From contig NC_037089.1 in the NCBI RefSeq assembly GCF_002994745.2, positions 87,940,347 through 88,004,346 on the forward strand: 64,000 bases of DNA. Reading direction: 5' to 3'. Below are positions 1-11,786 of the stretch, one piece after another. The position numbers were made by a program, and so were the translations under genes. Numbering within the stretch: position 1 is the first letter of the stretch; each line of letters opens with the position of its first letter. Origin of the DNA: Rosa chinensis (taxonomy: Eukaryota; Streptophyta; Magnoliopsida; Rosales; Rosaceae). Below the pieces are notes generated by a model. It searched no databases. It was given only the letters and a program-made list of their open reading frames with translations, and was not told the origin of the DNA.

Positions 1-1686
1 TTGCAACACTACCAGAATCTGTCAGTTTTTCTGGCCCAGCCAAAAATCTCAGTACACAATTGAAGTAACCAACCTATGATATAACGCATCACAATAAGGA
101 TAAAGATACATAATAATTGACTTTTTTGTCATCAGCATCATTCAATTCATATGTTTATCTCTTCTCTTTAAAACGGCGACTACAATTGAATTAAATTAGA
201 AATCTATAATCCAAATACACAACTCCAATGAGAGTAAGAGAGATGGCAATTACCTGTATCAGTATGAAATGAATGTGGATTCGAGAGAGACGAAGAGAAC
301 CTGAAAAAGAAAACACAAAATACACCAACAAATCAAAAGTTACAAGTGAGAAACCAAAAAGAAATTGAGAATTGTGCTTCTAAATTCAGAAATTAAGAGA
401 GATTGACTTGCAGTGGGGAGTTGTGAGAGAGAACAAATGAACACTTAAGTAGTACATGAAACTAAACATGTTTTAGAAAACAAGTAGATGCAAGCATATG
501 CCGGGACAAAGGAAAACAGTTTAAGATTTATCAAAAGACTTGTTCAGCACATTATCAATTAAGTTCTTGATCGATAACAGCAAGTAGTGCTATATATGCT
601 GTTAGCTAATTAAGGGAAAACAAGGAAGAATGATAACATTCATTCCCAGTATTCAATCAACTACCACAAGAAGAGAAATAAGTTAAATATACTAACCCCT
701 CATAGCACAGATCATAACTTTCTAAAAAAAGATGTAAAAGGAAAAAGAAGGAGGGGAAAAGAACTAGCCCTCATACCATGTTTACTGCAAGGCATGTAGC
801 TTCAATGGTACGGTACGTAGCTCACTTTGTGAGCTTTGCACTTGCTTTCATTTGCTTTGCTGAAATTTGCCATGAGAATCTGTAATATCAACATAGAAAA
901 ACCAATGTTAGCTTAATAAGTTAATATCCAGAATGCAAGAGAGATAAGAAATTGCACATATAGTCATAAGAACATGCAAGATAGACAACAATAAGGCATT
1001 GAACCTCAACCAATAGTAATAGATAGTCCTCTGTCTAAGGTAATACAAAACTGATGCTATATAAAACAAGAAGCTACAATAAACCAAATTTCTTTCAAGT
1101 ATAAAAGAAATTTATACTATTTTGGTCCTAAGCATATATATACGTAAACACAAACACGTATATTATACTACATATAAACATAATACATATATCTGTTCTA
1201 TATGTTTTTTAGAGAGCAATTACTGCAATAGGGAGATGATGTATTATCAGATGAAGTGGCCCAACACATCAGCACTCTACCTATTTTTTGCTTGGGGTAC
1301 TATATTATAGATATCTATATGACCCAATTAGGTTAACCTCAAATGAACCCAAAAAAAAAAAGTTTGCAGGATTTGGGATAATTTGTTAGAGAAGTAGGGA
1401 AGCTAAGTCTAATCACATATGCAGAGCACAAGAACTGTATCCTAAGTCCCAACCACTTATGTTTTGAGTCTTGGAAAATGCATATTGACCTAATATTTAT
1501 AAGGCCAAAGCTAGTAGATATTACATGCAAACACACACTAGCTATGCATGTAAACTGAACTGTGTGCTCCACTGGCAAACTAGGATGGATTTAGGCATAT
1601 ATGCATACTAAATAGTAACCATAGTTGTATTAGTACATGCTTGCCTTCATGCCTGCACAAATGCATAGATATGTGCATAGGAAATA

Positions 1687-3576
1687 TGATAGGAGCATTT
1701 TAATGTGATATTTTAATAGTTAATTCCTCACATTTTGCTTAGTTAATTCCTTAACGAATCGATTTTTAACTCAATTTCTATTTTCTTAGGTACATTGGAG
1801 TAAATGATGGTGAAATGAGCATTATGTCCACACTTACCTACAAATGGTGGAGATAAAATTGAAGTAAATGAGTAGGAAATCCATCATCATCATCACCCAA
1901 AAATATTCCATGTTTTAGGGTGTAATCATCATGTTTTCTCCATCATTTCTCACACTAATCCACCATCATCATCACCCAAAAACATTCCATGTTTTAGGGT
2001 GTAATCATCATGTTTTCTCCATCATTTTTCACACTAATCCACCATCATCATCACCCAAAAACATTCCATGTTTTAGGGTGTAATCATCATGTTTTCTCCA
2101 TCATTACTCACACTAATTTACTCCATCTTTTCCAATTTCACTCTTCTTTTTCTTCCCTATATAAACACATTCTCCTCTCATTCTAAAACCAATTCCTTCA
2201 TCCATTTCATCTCCTTGTCTCACCATTTCCTCTCCATTTTCCTTAGTCACATATTCCTTCATCCATTTCATCTTCTTGTCTCACCATTTCCTCTCCATTT
2301 TCCTTAGTCACATATTCCTTCATCCATTTCATCTTCTTGTCTCACCATTTCCTCTCCATTTTCCTTAGTCACACATTCCTTCATCCATTTCATCTCCTTG
2401 TCTCACCATTTCCTCTCCATTTTCCTTAGTTTTCATTTTCCCACCAATTCCTTCATCCATCTCATCTTCTTTGTCTCTCCATTTCCTTTTCATTTTTCTC
2501 TCCATTCTCTAGTTTTAAGTTTCTGCATTTTCAAGCAAGGAGAGGAAGAAGAAGAAGGAGCCGTGAAGATCATATCCTCCATCATCCACCTTGAAGGCTT
2601 GCTTCCAAGATTCAAGATCCAACCATCTAGCTCTCCATCTCCATCTCCACTCACGGTGTAATTCGTTCCTTTTCCTTGTAACATTTTTGGTTTCCTTGTT
2701 TGATTTCGTATGAACTTGTTTCTAGTTAACAATAATGTTTAGGGCAAAGTTTAAGCCCAATTTCTATGTTTAAATAAAGTTTTCGAATTCTATAATTGTG
2801 ATTCTAAGTCGCTTATGTGAGTTTGTTCGATTAAATTTGCTTTACAGAAAACTTTTATATGTTTATCTTATTTGGGTCGACACTTATAGGATTTGCATGT
2901 AATTGGTGCTAGGTTTAAGAACATGAAATCGACTTTTCGTTTTGTGTAACTTGAATCAAAAGTAGTAAAGGTTCTGGACAAGAATCGAATTTAATTGAAG
3001 AGGATTGCAATTAGGTGGACTTTTCCATAACTAAGTTGTACACTTGAGTTGATAGCCTTTCTCTATGTCTAATGCATTAAACATGTCATGATTGACTAGC
3101 TTTCTAGGGCTTGATTGCATGTTTGATAGGATTAATCTAGGTGCTTTCGCTTAGGTTAATTAGCATTGAAAAGTAAAATATGGGAAATCATTTGCTTTCG
3201 AATGTTTCACATGATCAACTCCTCTCTCATGACTTAGATGAACAATATTAGGGTTTGAATCAATTTTAATCATATGTTTCGGTTTTTGATCTTTGTTCTC
3301 TCACTCCATTTGTATTTTTATGTTTTTGCATTTTAATTATTTTGTTAACTTAGTTTTATTTTCAAAAAAACCAAAAACAAAATCCCCCATTTTTCGTAAA
3401 TAATGTTTATACTTGTGAATATCTTTGTGAATATTATACTTTGTTTTAATTTTAATTGTTTAATTGTTTGACAATGACAGGTGTACCCTCAATCCCCGGA
3501 ATAGAACGATCCCTACTTACTTATATTACTAACGATATTTCAGGGTTAAATTATGCGCTTCCCAAAAGCCGCATCA
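1687..3576 (+). repeat. 5' LTR of the LARD-like element
   Basis: This 1890-bp LTR carries the element's promoter: a TATA box (CCTATATAAACA) lies at about 2156-2167. Upstream are three copies of a 79-bp repeat (about 1879-2115, marked by CACCCAAAAA). Downstream in the presumed leader are about five copies of a 61-bp CT-rich repeat (about 2193-2490, marked by CTTCATCCATTTCATC). The short open frames at 2089-2307 and 2398-2661 fall inside these low-complexity repeats and are not taken as genes. Confidence 0.92.
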
Positions 3577-6200
3577 ATTTTTGGCGCCGTTGCCGGGGAT
3601 TGAAAAATCACTTGCTAAATTGTATCATTTATTGTATATATATTTGTTGTATATAAATTGTTTAAAACTTAGTTTAAATATTATTTATATTATTGAACAC
3701 GAATTTTAATTGTAGGTTGTTAATTGAGAGGAATAGGTAAAGTCTCTTTTGTTAATATTGGCCTAAACCCCTTATTGGTACCTAGCTCAGGTCCCTTAAG
3801 GTTGAGGGCGGCCTTTATTAACACTTGTTGAACTGTCTTCACACTTATGAACTTTTTCATCTTAGTAAGTATAGCCTATGTGGAATGGTGTCTAGGAAGG
3901 GGACAACGTTCATGACGGGTTTTTGAATCCAGAAGTGCTTGCAAATGAGCCTAAACCACTATGTGGGAGTAGCTCATGCCAAAATGGATTTTTCCTCTCG
4001 TGTTCGCCCTCCCCCACCTGGCCATTTCAGTAAGGTTGCCCAAACGATTTGAAAGGGAGTTTGTGTCTAGGCGACTATACTTGGGCCGCACGTCCACTTG
4101 ATTTACCGCTTGGAATTTGATTCGATATCAATAATGTTTATAATAAAAGAAATACTTGTGAATACTCTATACGTGTAAATTATTTTGTTGTTTCACACTT
4201 TAAACTTGTAAAAATACTTTTCACGTTTTTTTTTACTCACTTGAGTACTTAACTTGTGTCTTATGTACAATATACTTGTTAATACTTGTAGTTTGTAATT
4301 AATAGTTATACTTGTTTTTATTTTGTATTTCTTTGTTAATTATAGTTACTAACTTTATTTAATGTAGGTACTGTCTGGCTGCAAGACATAAAATACAAGC
4401 GCTACTTGGGAGGCAACCCAATTCAGAATATAATCAGATTTGCTTTCTCTTTCCCTTTTACTTCTCCAATTTTCCTTTGTTTTAGTAGTCATTTTCGTAA
4501 ATTTCATCCCTATATGCTTAAGTGTCTCATTGCATGCTAATAATTGATTACATTGAGGACAATGCAATATTTAAGTGTGGGGGAAGGGATTTACACTTTT
4601 ATCTTGAGTCATATATATTGAAAAATACAAAAAAAATCGAAAAATGTCAAAAATTTAAAAAAATTTTGGTTACTTTTGTTTTTGTTTTTGAGTCTTAGGA
4701 TGCTCCGAACGTCTAGGATGAACATGTCTCCGAATTCATGGCTGAAGGTTTTCACAATCAAAATAGGACTTAATTGAATTCTGTGGTTAATCGACATTGT
4801 GATGCTTGTATGAAGATTTGAGATAGGATTGTAACTTGGTTCATTAAGCATGCTAGGATTAAGTCTGATTCATTTGACCCAAGTGAGCTGTTGAGCTAAA
4901 ATACTTTCTTTTTGAGTGCTTACTGATAATTTCAGAATTTCATGGCTGTATTTGCAAAACCTCATCATTCTTTGGAAATCCAATGATCATGTGCCATAGA
5001 TTTTAATGGACTAGAGAGTACTAGAACTCGGCTGTTGTGACTGTCAAAACTTGTATGCCATAATATGCACTGATCCTGGATAGGATAGAAGGCATTAGGG
5101 TAACCACCATAGCCAAACAAGCATGTGTCCCCAATTGTGCCCGTCGTGGGACTCCTTAGAATGAACCCCTTTGAGCCTACGTTGAAAACCTTTGTTTCAT
5201 CACCCTCACTACCCTACCATGAGCTTAGTACAGGATATCTCTACCCTTGTCTTAAGGACTTAGTAGAGCATGACATAGTATGTAGGGGTGACGATGAAAG
5301 ACAAGTGTGGGGTGGGGAAAATCCAAGAAAAAAAAAAGAAGAAAAAAAAGAAAAAAATTTTCCTTGAAAAAAAAAAGAAAGAAAGAAAGAAAGAAAGAAA
5401 AGCGGCAAAAGAGAAGAAAACTCTTGGGAAATTGTTGAAGTGTGGTTTTGGACTTTCAAATTTGTAGAAGGCTCAAAATTGAAAATTATGCCTTTGTCCA
5501 TTCCCATGTTGGTTAGAGTGAAGGTTTGGCCCAAAACAATGATATTTGATCTACAAAAATGATGACATAAGGTGGTCCTTATATGCTCTGCTAGGTCCTT
5601 AGGATTTTTTTGTATCCTTAATCTTCATTTCGAAAACCCTAGCTTAGCCCCATTACAACCTGTTTTAAGTGCTGACTTGATCCTTGAGATGGGCAGTCTT
5701 TGGTTAGTGGAGTCAGTTACGCAGTCAAGCTTATGGTTTAGGTCCATTTGTGCACTTAGTCATTTCATGAGGTCTTTAAAAATTCTTCACAAAATGTGTT
5801 TATTGATGAAATATGCAAGCTGTTTGTTGCCTTACAATTTGTTCTCTTGCATATACTTGAGTGTGAAGCTTTTAAGCATAGCCATTTCTGAGAGAAAAAT
5901 CAAGAGTATGCCCTGTGAGTTTGGATTGGACTTGTTCGAAACATGCTATCATTCACTGTATAACTTAAGTTCTCCATATCTTGCTTAGTCATACAAATGT
6001 CACAGGTTTATTAACCATGGAATTATCTTTGTGATTTTGATTAAGTGTTTAACGTGAAAGCCATGAGTTTGGAGTCTCTGAGACAACAGTTAGGAGCAAT
6101 AGAGTCATTTACTTGCTTTTTGTCAAGTCTTTGTTTTGTTTTGGATTTTTTTTTGTTTTGTTTTGCTATGGGACTAGCAAAAGCTAAGTGTGGGGGAATT
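3577..6200 (+). other. Internal region of the LARD-like element, non-coding
   Basis: The interior starts with the primer binding site and ends with the polypurine tract. It holds a stretch ending CGCTACTTGGGAGGCAACCC (about 4400-4420), a motif I associate with the pol-to-3'-LTR region of plant Gypsy elements. It also holds a purine microsatellite of GAAA units (about 5370-5400) and two further copies of the AAGTGTGGGG polypurine motif (4573-4589 and 5303-5320). A 138-codon frame at 5572-5988 has no recognisable domain and I do not support it as a gene. No structural or enzymatic retroviral-type domain is visible in any frame. Confidence 0.8.
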
Positions 6201-8089
6201 TGATAGGAGCATTTTAATGTGATATTTTAATAGTTAATTCCTCACATTTTGCTTAGTTAATTCCTTAACGAATCGATTTTTAACTCAATTTCTATTTTCT
6301 TAGGTACATTGGAGTAAATGATGGTGAAATGAGCATTATGTCCACACTTACCTACAAATGGTGGAGATAAAATTGAAGTAAATGAGTAGGAAATCCATCA
6401 TCATCATCACCCAAAATATTCCATGTTTTAGGGTGTAATCATCATGTTTTCTCCATCATTTCTCACACTAATCCACCATCATCATCACCCAAAAACATTC
6501 CATGTTTTAGGGTGTAATCATCATGTTTTCTCCATCATTTTTCACACTAATCCACCATCATCATCACCCAAAAACATTCCATGTTTTAGGGTGTAATCAT
6601 CATGTTTTCTCCATCATTACTCACACTAATTTACTCCATCTTTTCCAATTTCACTCTTCTTTTTCTTCCCTATATAAACACATTCTCCTCTCATTCTAAA
6701 ACCAATTCCTTCATCCATTTCATCTCCTTGTCTCACCATTTCCTCTCCATTTTCCTTAGTCACATATTCCTTCATCCATTTCATCTTCTTGTCTCACCAT
6801 TTCCTCTCCATTTTCCTTAGTCACATATTCCTTCATCCATTTCATCTTCTTGTCTCACCATTTCCTCTCCATTTTCCTTAGTCACACATTCCTTCATCCA
6901 TTTCATCTCCTTGTCTCACCATTTCCTCTCCATTTTCCTTAGTTTTCATTTTCCCACCAATTCCTTCATCCATCTCATCTTCTTTGTCTCTCCATTTCCT
7001 TTTCATTTTTCTCTCCATTCTCTAGTTTTAAGTTTCTGCATTTTCAAGCAAGGAGAGGAAGAAGAAGAAGGAGCCGTGAAGATCATATCCTCCATCATCC
7101 ACCTTGAAGGCTTGCTTCCAAGATTCAAGATCCAACCATCTAGCTCTCCATCTCCATCTCCACTCACGGTGTAATTCGTTCCTTTTCCTTGTAACATTTT
7201 TGGTTTCCTTGTTTGATTTCGTATGAACTTGTTTCTAGTTAACAATAATGTTTAGGGCAAAGTTTAAGCCCAATTTCTATGTTTAAATAAAGTTTTCGAA
7301 TTCTATAATTGTGATTCTAAGTCGCTTATGTGAGTTTGTTCGATTAAATTTGCTTTACAGAAAACTTTTATATGTTTATCTTATTTGGGTCGACACTTAT
7401 AGGATTTGCATGTAATTGGTGCTAGGTTTAAGAACATGAAATCGACTTTTCGTTTTGTGTAACTTGAATCAAAAGTAGTAAAGGTTCTGGACAAGAATCG
7501 AATTTAATTGAAGAGGATTGCAATTAGGTGGACTTTTCCATAACTAAGTTGTACACTTGAGTTGATAGCCTTTCTCTATGTCTAATGCATTAAACATGTC
7601 ATGATTGACTAGCTTTCTAGGGCTTGATTGCATGTTTGATAGGATTAATCTAGGTGCTTTCGCTTAGGTTAATTAGCATTGAAAAGTAAAATATGGGAAA
7701 TCATTTGCTTTCGAATGTTTCACATGATCAACTCCTCTCTCATGACTTAGATGAACAATATTAGGGTTTGAATCAATTTTAATCATATGTTTCGGTTTTT
7801 GATCTTTGTTCTCTCACTCCATTTGTATTTTTATGTTTTTGCATTTTAATTATTTTGTTAACTTAGTTTTATTTTCAAAAAAACCAAAAACAAAATCCCC
7901 CATTTTTCGTAAATAATGTTTATACTTGTGAATATCTTTGTGAATATTATACTTTGTTTTAATTTTAATTGTTTAATTGTTTGACAATGACAGGTGTACC
8001 CTCAATCCCCGGAATAGAACGATCCCTACTTACTTATATTACTAACGATATTTCAGGGTTAAATTATGCGCTTCCCAAAAGCGACATCA
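6201..8089 (+). repeat. 3' LTR of the LARD-like element
   Basis: This 1889-bp copy matches 1687-3576 almost base for base, including both minisatellites and the TATA box (about 6669-6680). Differences seen are one A fewer in the first CACCCAAAA run and GCGACATCA instead of GCCGCATCA at the 3' end. It is followed directly by the AAATA target duplication. Confidence 0.92.
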
Positions 8090-9103
8090 AAATACAAACA
8101 ACAAATGCTACATCAGTGCATCCTAAATCTCAGGCAAGCAAGAGCTTAGCAAACTGCATTGGGACCAAGATGATGACTATATTTAACAGAGAATGAAGTG
8201 CAACATTTCAAACTCTTTTAAATTTCACAGACATACATCAACATCGGAATTACAAACTCACCGAGATCAATGTCAACTCCAAGAATGATTCCAAAGCAAA
8301 CTTGAGCTCTCTCGAGTCATATGCCGGGATAACCAACAATCTGGGACTGGGATGCCATTGCTCTGTACCACCATATTCATATGCCAATGTTGAAATCAGA
8401 TAATAACAATTATAGAATTATGTACGCCCATTTACTTATGATCCTATCAAGTTCATCCAAGCAATAAAACTGCAACTACACAGAGATATAACAGTTACAG
8501 ACCATAAGTTACAGTTCATGATTTGACAAAAACAATGAAGCAAATGAAAGAGTAGACAAGTGAGAAATGAGAACCCAGAAGAGAGAGAGATAGAGAGAGA
8601 GTATTAATACCTAGTAGTGGGGCATCGGAAGGGGAGTTTGAACTTTGAAGTGACAAAAAGAGGGAGTCTGATTAACTGAGAAACTAAGAGAGCCATAATA
8701 AGGCCGGAAACAGAGAGATGAAAGTTGGCTCATCTCTATTTCGGTATCAATCACACTATCGCTTTTGCTTCAAATGGATTCGATTCACTACCGACCTTTT
8801 TCTTTCTTTTCAGTATTCACATGAGCGCCTCCGCTGCTCTTGACCAAAGCAGATTTAACCTCCGCCGTCGACCAGAGCTCCGATTCTGATCTTCGGACCC
8901 TCCACTTTGAGCCCGATGACCTCCCTCTTGGTCCTCTTACAGCAACAAAGAAAATAATAGCATCAGAAATCAAAATCCCCAAAATTCAGAAAATCAAAAA
9001 GTTAGGTCAAAATCGAAAAGAACAGAAATTGGATACCCGTTGGTGCTGGAAAGTGAAGGCTCAATTTAAGCCAAGGGAGTTTGACCGCCGGTGACGACGT
9101 CAT

Positions 9104-10572
9104 CTTTGAGGCCGGAGAGGCTCCTCTCAGATTAGGTTGATGTGGAGACTGGTTTGGTTGTCGAAGAGATGGATTTGGGGTATAGGTGTAGAAGATAAGA
9201 GGGAGAGAGGAGAGAGATTTTGGATCAGATGAATTTGGTGTCGGCGTAGAACAAAGGTCTTGGATCCGATGGACTTGAAGTGTAGGTTTTGGTTTTGGGG
9301 AGACGCTGTCGGGAGAGTAATTAAGGAGATTCGGGTTTTGGTTTTAGGTCTATGTCAAGAGAGCGAGAGTGAGGAGGTTTGAGTTTTTTGTTATTTTTTT
9401 CTGAAGTGTTTCATGCTGGCCCTTCATGCATTTGGACAAGCCCTATCGGACAAGCCCTATCAATTTAGACAATGAATCACACAACAGAATTTTATAAGAA
9501 TGTGGTCTGAATGCAGCTATTTTAAATTTGAATTTGTCTCCTATCAATTTGACTTTCCTCTTTGGGGAGTTAGAAAAAAATGATGGTGGGAAATCTCCCT
9601 CCTTTCTGCCAAACATATTAATCAGACCACAGTTTTATTGTTTCTCGTTGTATGATTAATACATGTTGGGGGAAAATTTAGGGTTTGAGATGGGGTTTGG
9701 CACCACAGACATGGTGGGAAATTTTCCGCTCAATTTTTTTAGGGTCATACAACGGTTTTGTCCTTAAACGTCTTCTGAACCAATTCAAAATTCCATATCA
9801 GACGACGCATTTTATAAAACTGACGTCCAAAAAAAAAAATCAATCAGACGACGGAAAACTATAATGCGTCGTCTGATTCAATTTTGTAATAGTATTATTT
9901 GTCACAATATCGAGGATATTTTCGTTTAACTAAGTGTGAAAAATTGAGAAGTTGAATTGGAATGATTGGAAAAAGCGATTAAAGTGAGGCAAAAATGCCC
10001 CTTTGGTGACTAAAGTGATTGACAGAGTAATAGTTGAGTGACTAAAGTGATATATTTGAAAATTGAGTGACCAAAGAGTCGAATGAGTCATAGTTGAGTG
10101 ACCATTTGAGAAATTCTCTCTAGTTTAAATCAATTTTTTTTACAAATTACCCTAACTACCCTCTCTTGCAATGTTTTTTTTTTTCTTTTTTTATTTGGCA
10201 ATTCAATCATCCCCAAATCCTAAACCCTTATTTTCTCGCATGCATAGAGAACTTCAAAACTCTTTTCGATTCCTCTTTTTTTTTTTTTCCATCAAAAACT
10301 TCTCCAGCATAGTCATTCTATCTCTCTAATGTGATGCTTTGAAGTTCAATCAAAGTAGAACAAGCAACTTTAGACCCATATTTGGAGAAAATTTTACACT
10401 TGATTTGCAATGGAGACATGTAAGAAAAATATGAGTTCAGTGATCATTCAAGTCCCTATGAATCCATCATTCCTGGTAAGATTGTAACTAAAATTATTTG
10501 GTGTATTTGAATCCATTGAGCAACAATAGAACTTTACAACAGCCTAATAATGATAACCTTATGATTATAGAC
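9104..10572. other. Intergenic, small repeats, no gene
   Basis: GC-moderate sequence to about 9400 looks like promoter or leader of the minus-strand unit. An imperfect inverted repeat with ATCAGACGACGCAT arms lies at 9787-9886 and is listed separately. From about 9990 to 10115 short phrases such as GTGACTAAAGTGAT and AGTTGAGTGAC recur three to four times, typical of a degenerate transposon terminus. The rest is AT-rich with homopolymer runs, and I see no supported coding frame. Confidence 0.6.
9787..9886. repeat. Imperfect inverted repeat (MITE-like or transposon end)
   Basis: ATCAGACGACGCAT at 9797-9810 is the exact reverse complement of ATGCGTCGTCTGAT at 9864-9877. The arms extend imperfectly outward (AAAATT.. 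and ..AATTTT). A third direct copy of ATCAGACGACG lies between the arms at 9843-9853. The structure could fold as a hairpin. I found no clear target duplication, so the exact element limits are uncertain. Confidence 0.6.
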
Positions 10573-11786
10573 ATGATTTGTTTTACTATTTTTTTTTTGA
10601 AAGTGTATTCATTGAAACTGTTAACGATTACAATCGTTTAGAATGACATCCCGAAAAACCTTGGGAGCAGACACAAGCCATAGACGGCTTGAAGCTAGAG
10701 CTAAGCTATAACAAACCAGAAGGTGTACTACACCAACAAGAAGTTCATGTACAATAAAATACTGCTCTGAATCACTTATAGAGAAACTAACAGAAAACTA
10801 AAGATAAATTCTCAGCCTCCTCAAGATAATTACCAATAATGAGACCATTGCCACGAGCTTGAGATTTGGAGACCAAACCATTAGAATCTGTAATTTGGGC
10901 ATGCAAGAGATCAGTAGATAACTCAAAACTATGTTCGTCCTAGCACAATTAACACTGCTCGCCAGACACGCAATTGTGGCACTCACAGAGTGATTATACA
11001 TAAATGTTTTATAGAATATAACAATGAGCAATCTGCCTGCATGTAAGCACAACACAGCCAAAATAATAAGAAGAACACATTGAAGCAAGCAAGTATCCAA
11101 AACACCTCCTGGGTCCCAAATCCAAATCTGTGGAGAACTCAAGCCCAACCATTAGGTTCTGTTTTGGGCCAAAAGCCAGCTCAGCCCCCAAGCCCAAGCC
11201 CACGACCTTATACTGGGCACCTAAAAAATTGATATGGGCACCCGGTCAAGGCAGGACCCGGTGCAGAAAGGGAGAACCGGTATCACTGTCCCTATCACCG
11301 GCAGCAAGCTCGCTGTACCGAAGTCTAGGCCCATCGCCGCCGTCGTCCAAATGCCCTGAATCACTGCTCCCGGCAGTGCTTGCACTCCTTATGCCTCAAC
11401 CGCCAATCCCAGATCCAAGTATCGACAACCATAGCCAAGAACCCTCCCCGCAATGGATATCCCAACCTTCGTCGTCAACCTCGCCGCGCCGAACTCAGGT
11501 GGCCTACCCCATCTCCACAGCATGCGATCATAATCAAATCCCATCGAACCCAGCCTGTTGGACCAAACGCAACATCGCAAATCCGAGCTCGAAGACGAAC
11601 CCCAACTCAAATCTACTCCATATCGGCCAACGCTGAACATGAACACGATCAAAGACTCAATCAACGCTTTCATCACCGCATCTCTAGTACCAGCGAATCC
11701 TCAGAAGAGTGTCGTCGTCTCTCTCTGCTCAAACCCTAGGGTTTGCTTTATGATGAGCACATCGTTGTTATGATTTGTTCTACTAT
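10573..11786 (-). mobile_element. LINE-like retroposon, minus orientation, with target duplication
   Basis: A poly-T run at 10590 (the A tail on the minus strand) marks the 3' end. Near-identical 17-mers flank the insert: ATGATTTGTTTTACTAT at 10573-10589 and ATGATTTGTTCTACTAT at 11770-11786, one mismatch. The insert is about 1.18 kb. Its 5' half on the minus strand is GC-rich with frames such as 11389-11676, whose product I cannot assign. The 3' half is AT-richer and full of stops. No reverse transcriptase is present. Target-primed retroposition is the natural reading; the source family is unknown. The open plus-strand frame at 11130-11636 is antisense to it and not considered real. Confidence 0.65.

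Larger units (their letters stand above)
1687..8089 (+). mobile_element. Complete non-autonomous LTR retrotransposon (LARD-like)
   Basis: Two near-identical direct repeats (1687-3576 and 6201-8089) begin TGATAGGAGC and end ATCA. They are flanked by the perfect 5-bp target duplication AAATA (1682-1686 and 8090-8094). A primer binding site (TGGCGCCGTTGCCGGGGA, 3582-3599) lies just after the 5' LTR, and a G-rich polypurine tract (AAGTGTGGGGGAATT) directly precedes the 3' LTR. The 2.6-kb interior has no gag, protease, integrase or reverse transcriptase frame, so the element must be mobilised in trans. LTR length near 1.9 kb with a non-coding interior fits the LARD class. The primer binding motif is of the kind seen in plant Ty3/Gypsy elements. 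I saw only one 1-base indel and two terminal substitutions between the LTRs, so insertion is recent. Confidence 0.93.
254..9103 (-). other. Candidate minus-strand spliced transcription unit, function unknown
   Basis: Read on the minus strand, several short blocks are framed by good splice signals: an upstream block ending at 9037 (ACGG then GTATCC), a block of about 8611-8933 (pyrimidine-rich acceptor, donor CTAG/GTATTAAT), 8262-8362 (TACAG acceptor, CTCG/GTGAGT donor), 777-879 (ATTACAG acceptor, ATG/GTATGA donor) and 254-300 (TTTTCAG acceptor, ACAG/GTAATT donor). An ATG at about 9103 opens a short frame beginning MTSSPAVKLPWLKL, but no frame stays convincingly open across the blocks and I recognise no domain. 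It may be a non-coding RNA, a UTR-rich gene, or the 5' part of a gene continuing to the left of the window. The 6.4-kb LTR element at 1687-8089 would lie in the intron between blocks 8262-8362 and 777-879. Splice signals are seen; the joined unit is inference. Confidence 0.3.

Noticed and set aside
1879..2490. Regular direct repeats that might suggest a CRISPR-like array
   Set aside because: Units are contiguous tandem repeats without unique spacers, inside a plant LTR.
2089..2661. Open frames of 72 and 87 codons, repeated at 6602-7174
   Set aside because: They lie in the CT-rich minisatellite of the LTRs, have low-complexity translations and are duplicated only because the LTR is.
5572..5988. 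138-codon frame in the LARD interior
   Set aside because: No recognisable domain, no known retroelement protein, and other frames are equally featureless.
8840..9094. 84-codon plus-strand frame, and antisense 8788-8982
   Set aside because: Short overlapping frames in a GC-rich leader-like region; the splice signals favour a minus-strand transcript with no long frame.
11130..11739. Overlapping 168- and 119-codon plus-strand frames
   Set aside because: They are antisense to the minus-strand retroposon defined by the 17-bp target duplication; Pro/Ser-rich composition reflects GC content.
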